Part shown: piece by piece, positions 55,272 through 64,000 of the stretch
Position numbering within the stretch: the first letter of the stretch is position 1
Layout of the letters: every line of letters begins with the position of its first letter
Position numbers and translations under genes: made by a program
DNA from: Eunapius fragilis
Lineage: Eukaryota; Porifera; Demospongiae; Spongillida; Spongillidae
DNA length: 64,000 nt
NCBI GenBank assembly: GCA_963681505.1
Contig: OY811979.1
Span: 4,696,473-4,760,472 of the forward strand
Reading direction: 5' to 3'
The notes under the pieces: model-generated
Seen by the model: only the letters and a program-made list of their open reading frames with translations
Database searches by the model: none
Told to the model about the DNA's origin: nothing

Positions 55272-58200
55272 ATGGAGACAAGGAAAGAGTCAATGTCTTG
55301 CAGGATTTGTGGCAGTGTTGTTCCCCCCACACACTGTGTAGCACACTTTTCTACAAAATCTTTGAATTCAGGTCTTGCAGAAAGGCTCAGCAAGGTTGCT
55401 GATGTCCCAGTGGCTCCAGATGATGGTTTGACTAAGTTCATCTGCGGGATCTGCAATAGGAAACTTTTGTCAGCAGAGTCATTTATAAGAACAGCCAAGG
55501 CTAGTTATGAGAAGAATAAAGCCTCACCCTCTGGCTCTGGCACTGGTGATACCATGGGTTCACAAGGGCAGATCACACGAAAAAGAACCAAGGACACCAG
55601 TGGCCCTGAGGCATCTCCTCACACTAGCCAGTGTAGACCTGTGGCCAAGCGTCTGACTTCTGAGCGCACTGGAAGACTTACTTATCTTGATTGCCATATC
55701 TGTAAGGGAAATAAAAAATATAATGTACCACACTTGATTTATTTATGCTTACACAGCGCAGACTGATAGTTGCACTGAGCCACTGAGTGACAGTATCAAT
55801 GATCAGGTACCAGGTACTGCAGATGGCCCAGGAGACCAAGAGCTACATGTGATTGGTGCCCCAAATGTATCTCTGAATTCTGCTGAAGGTAAGCTGTATA
55901 CATAAATTCATCAACCAAATTTACATGCATCATAGTTACAGAAGCAAGCTTAATAGTGTTGGAACCATGTGATAACACAACTGAAGGTGCTATGGCTGCT
56001 CCTACATCAGTTAAGGTGAATATTTTATAAACTATAATGTTCTCAATACTTATTGAGCACAATGTATACAGATTTCTGTGTACTCACCTCGAAATGGTGC
56101 TGATGTGATCACAGTTGTGAGTCCTCAATATCTAAAGATTGTCAAGGCATTGACTGGTGGCAACATGAAGTCTATTTGCAGAGCTTTTTTTGCCAATCCT
56201 CATCTCAGACAGGAGGCTGTGTCCAAAGTATCTCGAATGGTGAATGATGAGTGCTCCTTGTTGTGCAAAAAGAACGCACAGCCAGTATCACTGTTCCGCC
56301 ATATGTCCCTCGAGCAGGCTGAGATATTCACATGGACTCAAGCTATTTCAGAAATTAGCAGCAAGGCGCCAATTCTATTCAGCATTATGAATAACTGTGT
56401 AGTGACACAACACTAAGCCAGCAGGAACAAGCACAAGAAAGGGGAAGCACAGTACCCAGGCTTGTGCACAGCAGTGGCCATACTCTTGAAGGAGCGCAAC
56501 AGAGTTATGTGTGGGGTGCAGTCCTATGTATCCAGTGTTCTCTTTTCAAGTAACATTCACAAGAAGGTGTGTGCAAGTGTACATGTGTTTGTGTGTGGCA
56601 TGGAAAGGAAACATAAAAAGAACAGCATACTTCTTTTTACAGACTTGGACACAGCTGAATCATATGAATGTTACTCTCTCCTACAGGCCATTCTCAAGCG
56701 AGTAAGTGAAATTAGCAAACAACATACTAAAGTGATGGATGAATGGCTAAGAGAAGGGGCTTTTGTGAAGTTTGTAGGAGACAATGTGGATAAGCAGTGC
56801 AATGTACGCGACATCAGGAGTGACCATCACGGGGAACTTAGACACATGTTCAGCCTACTTGCAATAAAGGCTCGCATCTCACCTCCGGCTCCTCTGCCTG
56901 AGTTCTCACCACCTAGCCTCATGTCACATCACATAGACTGCTTTCTGCCATCTCGAGAGGATATGAATGTTATCCAGAGTGACATGGAGGTGCTTGTTGC
57001 TAGAATACTGTGCGATTACATGAAGGACCTGCGTCAGCTGAAGAAGTATGTTGTCCCTCACATTCCACACACCTACAGTGACAAGATGGCAGTCAAGTCT
57101 GACGTCCTTGTTTTGGATGTGCTGCACAAGAATGAGACCAAGAGCAGTGACATGGTACACATAATGAGAGAGATGGCCTCATACTTAGGAGCATCGTACA
57201 GCCATGTAGCTCTTACAGGGGGTGACCATGTCACTTGTGAACGAGAACAGGGTGCCAAGCGTCATGTGATGTGCTCCAACACAAGAGAGGGTCAACTTGA
57301 GCAGCTTGAGCCATGTGTAGAGGACTGGCACTGTGTCATGAATTTCATGATAGTAAGTAGCACAATACCGATGAACAAGATAGTAGTAACATACATGTAC
57401 CTTTGATTTTCTGTAGTTAATATGGCAAAAGCTTGTCAAGATGAATCCAAGAGACCATGGGTCGCTAAACCAACTCTTGACAAGACTTGGACGGCTACCA
57501 AAAGCAAACAAGCCATGCTTGCCAGGATGCATTACTGACTGTGTTCAAGGGACACCTAGTGGCAGCTGCATGTAGAGAGCTCAACATAGAAGGACCTGAA
57601 GAGGACATAAAGGATAGAATCGTAAACATGTCTTTGTTGAATGACCTGACCGTGAAGGTGGCTAGAAGGTTTACAGTGATTCCAGAGGCTTTTCTCAATG
57701 AGAGTGTACCAGACACTGGTGATCAAGTACACAGCTATACACAGGTCCTCTGCCACTTTGCAGCTATAGTCTATCTCTTCACAGACGCTTGCAAGGAAGG
57801 AGATGGAGAACGTGTCATCAGGTGTTGGAAGATGTGTATGCTTCACTTCCATGCAGAGAGGAAGACGAAATATGCACTTGAGGCTCTAAGACTACAATTC
57901 CAACTTATTACTCTCCAGCCATACCTTGTGCACCAGCTGACCTGGGGAAGGTTCGTGAATACCCATGGTGGCAAAGGTCGAAACATTCCTTGTGATCTTC
58001 ACAATGAACATGTAAACAAGCTGTACAAAGAAGTAATAGGGAACATGGGAGCTAACTTTACCGAGTTTGCTAGTACTCGTGCTGCAAGAGCAGTGTCCTC
58101 CCTTGAGAAGCTTGCTCTTGGCTTTGAGAGACAAACAGGCATCCCTCCAGAAGCAACTGCTCACAGCAGGAGGTCAGATGTGAAAGATGTGCAGATTGTT

Positions 58201-58383
58201 GCTGAAGTTGTACTGCAGGCCAGAATACTGGAAGTGATAGATGAGAGATACCACTCGAAATTCCCCAACTTCTCATCAAATCCCCTAAATAGATTTGATA
58301 GAGATAAAATGATCATCTGGATACAGAAAAAAGCAAAGCAGCACAACAAAATCAGTGATGCACAATCAAATAACTGCAGTTAG
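55272..58383 (+). pseudogene. DUF6589 protein with N-terminal C4 zinc finger
   Basis: Exon 1 (METRKESM, MSCRICGSVVPPTHC ... FICGICNRKLLSAE) encodes two C-x2-C pairs, a ZAD-like zinc module. Small exons follow (about 55,759-55,888 and 55,934-56,015, with GT-AG borders), then 56,072-56,416 (ISVYSPRNGADVITVVSPQY, RMVNDECSLLCKK). The next part has LKERNRVMCGVQSYVSSVLF, an intron near 56,567-56,642, VKFVGDNVDKQCNVRD and RHMFSLLAIKAR. The DUF6589 hallmark is ALTGGDHVTCEREQGAKR followed by EPCVEDWHCVMNFM; the last exon (57,419-58,383) has VFKGHLVAAAC and DLHNEHVNKLYKEVIGN. Frame breaks near 56,410, 56,690 and 57,535. The biochemical function of DUF6589 is unknown to me; a transposase-derived fold is suspected. 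Confidence 0.75.
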
Positions 58384-58654
58384 TGATAACGATGATGAGG
58401 ATGAGGAAGATAGTGCAATAGTAGTGGATGAGATCAATGAGATTGACTACTAATGGCCATATACATATGCACAACATACATTGTATGCACTCACGTGTTT
58501 CAAACCCCACGCTCATGTTGGAGTAACAGTTGTGTATGAGGTGAATTGTGTATGTGCAGTGTAAGAAGGAAGTGTAGGTTTGCAGTGCAACAATTAGAGT
58601 TTAGGATGGGAAGTGTATGAGTGTCTGTGTAAGAGAGGATATGGATCTTCACTG

Positions 58655-59229
58655 TAGTTTGGATCGGCAATAATCACAGCAAAGTGTACTGTCACGGGAT
58701 CCCAATGTCATGGCCACAGCTGGGTCAAAGTACTTCAGCAACATAAAGCTCAGTACTCTCTAGATATGACATCCTTCAATTCCTTGTAACGATGGACACT
58801 CTGGTTTGCATACACAGGAGCTTCACATGGTTTCCAATAAATTCTGGACACAGACTGTTGGTGATCTCTGCCAGCTCTGCCACTCTCCTGGATGTAGTCC
58901 TCAAGAGAACGAGGAGCACCATAGTGGATAATGTAGCCTAAGCTCTTGAAGTCACCAAGTGCCATTGTTGCAAACACTACTCGTAAGACACTATCACTCT
59001 CTCTTAGACTGGACATAACCATCCTCTTGTTGTGTTCATCAGTACAAGAGTGGAACATGGCAAATAGGCGGTTGTCACTGATGTGTTCAGCATCTGAAGG
59101 ATAGTAGCTAGCGTCTTGTAGAACATGGAGAAAGTGCATACAGAGATGCACACATATCCAGAGATTGGCAGTACACTACAACCCTCTGGGCTTTGACCTT
59201 ATTTGCAGCTACATCCCTGATGATACATT
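58655..59229 (-). pseudogene. RecQ-type helicase, C-terminal half, broken
   Basis: Reading leftward from the LTR: KVKAQRVVVYCQSLDMCASL (helicase motif IV region), a frame break near 59,135, FLHVLQDASYYPSDAEHISD, motif V region RVVFATMALGDFKSLGYIIH (the usual MGV between G and DF is absent), and motif VI DYIQESGRAGRD. Past another break near 58,755 the RecQ zinc-binding part appears (LLKYFDPAVAM ... CCDYCRSKL) and ends near 58,655. The N-terminal ATPase half lies beyond the Gypsy insertion, outside the window. RecQ proteins are 3'-5' DNA helicases. Confidence 0.8.
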
Positions 59230-59404
59230 TGTAACAGGAGGCTCCAATAATCTTGATGGTCGCTACTAATGCGCTTGCGCAAGAAATGCATGTACATCTC
59301 GAACCTTCTAGGAATTGACTATTTAAGTGTATGCGTGCTGTACTATTGTGTCTTTTGTCTTTCCTGCGATTATACATTTGGTTGCGCTAACCAAGGTCGT
59401 TACA
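59230..59404 (+). repeat. Putative 5' LTR of Ty3/Gypsy element 2
   Basis: Starts TGTAACAGGAGG and ends GGTCGTTACA (TG...CA), with an ATTTAAG TATA-like word near 59,320. The limits are inferred because the 3' LTR is outside the window. Confidence 0.65.
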
Positions 59405-59406
59405 AG

Positions 59407-59424
59407 TGGCGCAGTCAGCAGGAT
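59407..59424 (+). promoter_or_regulatory. Putative primer binding site
   Basis: TGGCGCAGTCAGCAGGAT starts two bases after the LTR, beginning with the TGG that pairs with a tRNA CCA end. The matching tRNA is not assigned. The last bases overlap the proposed gag ATG. Confidence 0.6.
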
Positions 59425-60271
59425 GGTGGAAAGGCAACCGGAGTCTTCGGGAGGACCAGGAACGGCGTACCCCACGAGGGCTACCAGACCGGTGGTGACT
59501 CCCGATGCCTATACTGGGGATTCCAGTTGGACCGACTGGGCCGACCATTTTGAGGCGGTAGCAAAGGTGAACGGCTGGGATGACTCCATTAAACTGAATT
59601 GGTTGCCGGTGAGGTTAACGGGAAAGGCACAGATGGCGTGGAAGTGGTTATCGGACGAGGCGAAAGGAGACTTTCAGGCTGCTATGGATGCTCTGCGTAA
59701 CCGGTTTGAGCCCAGCAGTAAGAGAGAACGTTACGCGGTGGAGTTCTGTCTAAGGAAAAGAAAGAAAAGAGAGCAGTGGGGTGACTTCGTCGACCAGCTG
59801 CGGTGTCTGGCTGACAAAGCGTTTCCAACCCTCTCCGAGGATGCCAAAGAAGTTTTGACCCTCGATAGGTATTTGGGTGAGTTGAATGATGCGAATATTG
59901 CACTTGCAGTGCGTCAGCAGAGGCCAGAAACGCTTGAAGAAGCAGTGTCGTGTACTCTGGAAATGGAATCCTATGCACTGATGAGGAAGGAGGAGCCGAC
60001 TAGGGTCTCAGCGGTGCAGGCGGAAGAACCAGAGAATGGGTATGATGTTTGCAATGTTCAGGTGCAACCCGGGGTCGTGCAGTTGCTAGACTCAATCACA
60101 AAACGGTTGGAAAAGTTGTTCAACGAAAGAAAGACTGACCAGCTACCCTTGGGAAAAGGAACAACTAAGAAAGAAGAGCAGGAAAAGAAAGAACTGTTGT
60201 GTTATAGGTGTGGAAAGGTGGGGCATTTTGCCAGAGGTTGTGCTCTGCGAAGAGAGAAACAGGGAAACTGA
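59423..60271 (+). CDS. Gag (element 2) with CCHC zinc knuckle
   Basis: 282 codons from MVERQPESSGGPGT; the frame upstream extends into the LTR and is not used. The capsid-like part has DSSWTDWADHFEAVAKVNGW and FVDQLRCLADKAFPTLSED. The knuckle CYRCGKVGHFARGC (C-x2-C-x4-H-x4-C) is near the C-terminus. The protease frame overlaps the end. Confidence 0.88.
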   Translation: MVERQPESSGGPGTAYPTRATRPVVTPDAYTGDSSWTDWADHFEAVAKVNGWDDSIKLNWLPVRLTGKAQMAWKWLSDEAKGDFQAAMDALRNRFEPSSKRERYAVEFCLRKRKKREQWGDFVDQLRCLADKAFPTLSEDAKEVLTLDRYLGELNDANIALAVRQQRPETLEEAVSCTLEMESYALMRKEEPTRVSAVQAEEPENGYDVCNVQVQPGVVQLLDSITKRLEKLFNERKTDQLPLGKGTTKKEEQEKKELLCYRCGKVGHFARGCALRREKQGN

Positions 60272-60274
60272 CTG

Positions 60275-61138
60275 CCCTCAGCGCAGAGGACCATGCGCAA
60301 GAGGGCATAAGAAAGGTCCAATCTTCTTTTGTTGTTACTATTTTTGCTGTTAATCCCTCAAAATCTTACTTCATCACAGCATCTGTGCATCAAGTTCCCC
60401 TAACGTTGATGATTGATACTGGAGCTGCAGTCAGCTTTCTGGGAAAGGAACAATGGATGAGACTTGGTGGTGCAAAGTTTAAAATGGAACAATGGAACGG
60501 GGGGACATTGGTAGGTGTGAACGGGAGTCCTGTTGATGTGGAGGGTGTTGTTAGCATGGACATATTGGTAGGGGGTCAAAGGCTTGCAGTAGAGTTTGTT
60601 GTTGTAAGTACACTAAGTGTCCAGTCTCTATTGGGCATTGACTTTTTGAAAAAAACATGCCTGTATTATTGATGTACCCAATATGGTTATGCAGTGTCAT
60701 GGCTTAAAGATTCCATTAGAGACTGCAGGATGTGAGGAGGTTGATTTGGTGTGTCAGGCCAGGGCCACTCTGATGGAGAATGTAACTGTTCCAGCTTGGA
60801 GCGAAGTTGAAGTTTTAGCAAGCACAAATTCTCTATGTGGTAGCGGAACCTGGTTGGTAGAAGGCCTGAGAGACCAGAATGTGCCCCAAGTTCTTGTTGC
60901 GGGTGCTGTTGTCAAGCCCATACAGGATTGTGAGTTGGGGTGTATGCCAGTGCGTATGGTAAATCCCTTGCCAGTAGCAGTTACTGTTTACAAGGGAATG
61001 GTAGTTGCAAGGGCTGAGAGGATTGAAGATAGTCACATTGCAGCGACTGTACATGGTCCTGTGGACAATAGGGTGGTGGGTTTGTGGAATATCGGCACAG
61101 AAAAGAGAGATGTTATACAACTGTGTGCAGAGCTGTGA
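60275..61138 (+). pseudogene. Protease and linker (element 2), frame break in an A run
   Basis: The frame 60,208-60,672 contains the active site LMIDTGAAVSFLG and the LLGIDFLKK segment of retropepsins. It ends soon after an A run (TTGAAAAAAACATG near 60,650); the linker continues at 60,683-61,138 in another frame (EVEVLASTNSLCGSGTWLVE). The break may be a homopolymer error. Confidence 0.8.
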
Positions 61139-63071
61139 TGACTTGTCAGAGGAGGAGCGTGAGGAATTGTTGACCTTGCTGTTAATGTATGAAGATGTTT
61201 TAGCCGATAAGTATGAAGAGCTGGGACGTACAGCAGTGGTGCAGCACTCTATTGTCACAGGTGACGCCCCACCCATAAAGCAACCTAGTAGGTCGATTCC
61301 CGTGGCAAGACAACGTGAGGTTCGCAAGTTGTTGGACGAAATGCTCCAGAAAGATGTCATTCAACCGTCTGCAAGTCCTTGGGCATCACCTGTTGTACTC
61401 GTTCAGAAGAAAGATGGCACAATGCGGTTCTGCATTGACTACAGGAAACTAAATGCTGTGACCCGCAAAGATGCATACCCGCTACCACGGATTGACGAAA
61501 CCTTGGAGGCATTAGGGGGCTCAAAATGGTTCTCAACATTGGATTTACTGTTAGGATACTGGAAGGTGGAAGTGAGCGAGCAAGACAGGCCAAAAACAGC
61601 ATTTTCAACCAGGGAGGGATTATTCGAGTTCAAGGTAATGCCGTTTGGGTTGTGTAATGCACCAGCAACTTTTCAGAGGCTGATGGATATGGTGCTTGCT
61701 GGGGTTAAATGGAGCAGATGTTTAGTGTATATAGATGACATAGTTGTTATGGGGAAGTCATTTCATGACCATTTGCTTAATTTACGCATAGTGATGGATA
61801 AGTTGAGGGAGGCGGGACTGAAGATGAAATTGTCAAAGTGTGCATTCTTTCGCAAAGAGGTGTTATATTTAGGTCATAAGATTTCCAGTGAGGGCATTTC
61901 AACGGATCCGTCCAAAGTGGATGTTGTAAGCAAGTGGTCGACTCCAGCAACAGTGCAGGAATTGCAGAGGTTTCTCGGACTGGCGGGGTACTATAAGCGG
62001 TATGTTAAAAACTTTGCTGGTATCGCAAAGCCATTGTACCGCTTGACGGAAAAAGGGAGGGACTTCAAGTGGACGTCAGAATGTGCTGAAGCATTTGGGA
62101 AATTGAAAACTCTTCTTGTGTCCGCCCCCATACTTATTTTTCCTGATTTTAGCAATGATTTCATTTTGGATACAGATGCAAGCGAGTACGGGCTGGGAGC
62201 AGTGCTTTCACAAGAAGTCAATGGGTGCGAGAAGGTTGTGGCATATGCTAGCCGGGTCCTCAACAAGGCAGAACGGAAGTACTCAGTAACAAGGAAAGAA
62301 CTTTTGGCTGTGGTAACATTTGCGAAACATTTCAGGTCTTACTTACTTGGGCGACGCTTTGTCCTTAGAACAGATCACAGTGCACTACAATGGTTATATA
62401 GTTTCAAAGAACCAGAAGGGCAAACGGCCAGATGGCTGGAGATGCTACAAGAATTTGATTTTGAGGTGATTCATCACAGGGGGCGGGATCATGGGAATGC
62501 CGATGCCCTTTCCAGATCCAACATCCAGCCTAGTCAAGAAGCTTGCATTGCTTCGACATCGGTACTAGATCACTCCGTACAGCAGCTGCAGCAGAGTGAT
62601 GAAGCCATTGGGCCGTTGTATCATGCGATGTATCAGGGGATGAGACCGGATCCTGATAAGTATAAAGGGGCCTGCAGAGAATTCACACAACTTGTGGAGC
62701 AATGGAACCAGCTTGTGTTGAAAGATGCCGTTTTGTATAGACAGCATGAGGATGCCAATGGATATAGTCATCTCCAACTGATAGTGCCCAAGGTGAGTCG
62801 GGATGATGTGTTACACAAAGTGCACAATGCACCATCGGGAGGGCACCTAGGTGAAGCCAAGACCTTGAGCAGACTTCAGGAGCGTTTTTATTGGCCAGGG
62901 CATGTTGAAGCCGTGAAAGTGTGGTGCAGGTGTTGTGCTGATTGTGCAGCGAGGAAAAGTCCGGGGCAGAGGAGGCGAGCACCACTGCAAAGTATGCAGG
63001 CGGGATACCCCCATGCAAATTATAGCAGTCGATATTGTTGGGCCATTTTCACCAGTGCAGAGTGGAAATAA
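61139..63071 (+). CDS. Pol: reverse transcriptase, RNase H, integrase N-terminal part (element 2)
   Basis: Open from 61,005; conserved sequence begins near 61,140 (LSEEEREELLTLLLMYEDVL). RT: SPWASPVVLVQKKDGT, FSTLDLLLGYWKVEV, VMPFGLCNAPATFQRLMD and the YIDD box. RNase H: FILDTDASEYGLGAVLSQE and RTDHSALQWLYSF. Integrase zinc domain: GGHLGEAKTLSRLQERFYWP with the two-Cys half CRCCADCAARK. The linker is joined by a frame break near 61,115, and the frame is lost again near 63,000. Confidence 0.92.
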
Positions 63072-63526
63072 CTATGTGCTTGTGGTTTCTGACTATTTCT
63101 CTAAATGGATGGAAGCATTTGCTATTCCAAATCAGGAAGCTGTGACAGTTGCTGAGAAGTTAGTGGAAGAAGTATTTTGCCGATTTTCTATCCCAGAACA
63201 GCTACACTGATCAGGGCCGACAGTTCGAGGGGAAGCTTATGCAAGAAGTTTGCAAATTGCTGCACATTGACAAGACGCGGACAACGGCCTATCATCCCCA
63301 ATCAGATGGTTTGGTAGAACGTCTAAATCGGACACTTCTGAGTATGTTAGCTGCAACTGTGCATGAGCACCCTGGAGATTGGGATAAGAAGTTAAGGCTA
63401 GTGTGTATGGCTTATAATACTTCTGTCCACCAATCCACAGGTTTTTCACCATTTTTCTATTGTTTGGCCGTCAAGCGAGGTTACCTGTCGATCTTGCTTA
63501 TGGGACTGCCCCTATGGAAGAGATGA
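62990..63526 (+). pseudogene. Integrase core (element 2), split over frames
   Basis: The first frame (to 63,210) has IIAVDIVGPFSPVQSGNN (first Asp) and YFSKWMEAFAI. The next (from about 63,210) has DQGRQFEGKLMQEV (second Asp) and AYHPQSDGLVERLNRTL (Glu). The DD35E triad is present but divided by frame breaks near 63,000 and 63,208; another follows near 63,470. Confidence 0.85.
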
Positions 63527-64000
63527 CAACACAGGAGTATGTCAGAAACCTGCGGCAAACGTTGGAGGAAGCTTATTCGACAGTTAGGAATCGCACGGGG
63601 GCTGCTCTGGAGCGACAGGAGGAGTTGTATAACAGGAAAGTTCATGGGGATGAATATCAGGTGGGCGATTTAGTTTGGCTGCACAACCCTGTTATCCCTA
63701 AAGGAGCGAAGAGGAAATTACACTGTCCATGGACTGGGCCCTATAGAGTTGTGAAGAAGCTCTCCACAGTGGTGTATAGAATTCAAGACACAAACAGGCG
63801 CAAGCGGTTGGTAGTCCATTTTGATCGCTTGAAACCTTGCCCCTCTATGCAAGCAGCAAGACCTGGGAAGGACCACTCACCACAGGAAGTAGAAAATCAG
63901 TTGCCTCTGATGCAGGAGCATTGCCATGTGGGTACAGATTTGAGGATTGTGGACGACGATGAGGAAAGTCTGGAGATACAGCTAAGGGATAGGGGACAAA
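63470..64000 (+). CDS. Integrase C-terminal region (element 2), runs off the window
   Basis: The frame from about 63,525 reads YVRNLRQTLEEAYSTV, YQVGDLVWLHNPVIPKG, CPWTGPYRVVKKLSTVVYRI and VVHFDRLKPC, the GPY/F module typical of Ty3/Gypsy integrases. It stays open to the window edge with an acidic tail. No envelope-like sequence is seen. Confidence 0.85.

Larger units (their letters stand above)
55000..64000. mobile_element. Large DNA element (partly in window): DUF6589 gene convergent on a RecQ-like helicase gene
   Basis: The left limit is set by comparison with 46,590: the sequences agree up to TCTGGGTTAG and then diverge, the element starting with TAGCCTCGTCCCCAGG. Just inside is an inverted repeat (CCAGGCCCTATTTTT at 55,010, inverted ending 55,060). 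Two decayed genes with intron remnants follow, tail to tail. The right end must lie beyond the window, because a Ty3/Gypsy element from 59,230 cuts the helicase gene. Academ-type transposons are known to pair a transposase with a helicase; I cannot assign this one. Confidence 0.5.
59230..64000 (+). mobile_element. Ty3/Gypsy element 2 (3' end beyond the window)
   Basis: A 175-bp 5' LTR, a primer-site-like sequence, then gag, protease, RT, RNase H and integrase in order. It is not closely related to element 1: gag is different in sequence, the LTR is longer and the primer site differs. At least five frame changes occur. The 3' LTR is not in the window, so completeness cannot be judged. Confidence 0.9.

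Overview
The window reads as a stretch of repeat-rich genome from an aquatic invertebrate animal. A sponge or cnidarian is my best guess, but no host gene fixes the lineage. The reasons are: transposon genes with very short introns (about 53-76 bp), element families typical of early-branching animals (ISL2EU-type Harbinger, SAP-containing Ngaro/DIRS, DUF6589 genes, ZNF862-like hAT genes, two Ty3/Gypsy elements, two piggyBac elements), many MITEs and minisatellites, and no bacterial operons or ribosome binding sites. I found no confident intact host gene and no tRNA or rRNA gene.

Layout. 1-3,050: CA microsatellites within a degenerate repeat, then two G-rich minisatellites. 3,050-13,690: mostly noncoding, AT-rich DNA with small MITEs and hairpins (6,644-6,936 with an 8-bp target duplication; 7,613; 7,856), poly-C and CT tracts, a 480-bp-period duplication and one possible exon near 12.2 kb. 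13,690-19,075: two large minisatellites; the second (22-bp unit) is broken into blocks. 19,076-22,160: two opposed fragments of ZNF862-like hAT genes and a RING-like fragment. 23,486-23,790: a foldback MITE. 24,126-29,234: a complete Ty3/Gypsy element on the minus strand, with identical 132-bp LTRs, a 4-bp target duplication, a tRNA-Leu primer site and several frame breaks.

29,735-44,048 is a nest. Its outermost layer is an ISL2EU/Harbinger-type DNA transposon with roughly 570-bp inverted ends and two convergent genes: a SWIM-YqaJ-PHD protein on the plus strand and a THAP-DDE transposase on the minus strand. Three later elements sit inside it: a MITE in the left inverted repeat, a piggyBac element at a TTAA inside the YqaJ coding exon, and a complete 5.8-kb Ngaro retrotransposon (split direct repeats A1...B1-A2-B2, SAP gag, RT/RNase H, tyrosine recombinase) inside the THAP-coding exon.

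44,355-45,578 holds four segments, each bounded by TTAA, in the interleaved order A, B, A-inverted, B-inverted. 45,580-54,240 is a locus of duplicated units. Short putative exons differ between copies while the surrounding intron-like DNA is conserved, which is the pattern of a diversifying, exon-duplicated gene. A second piggyBac (48,164-51,764), a long TGA array and an internally deleted hAT interrupt it. From about 55,000 a large DNA element begins, with a DUF6589 gene (plus strand) convergent on a RecQ-type helicase gene (minus strand). A second Ty3/Gypsy element (59,230 onward) cuts the helicase gene and runs off the window end. Most element genes carry stops or frameshifts, some at homopolymers, so real decay and assembly indels both need consideration.
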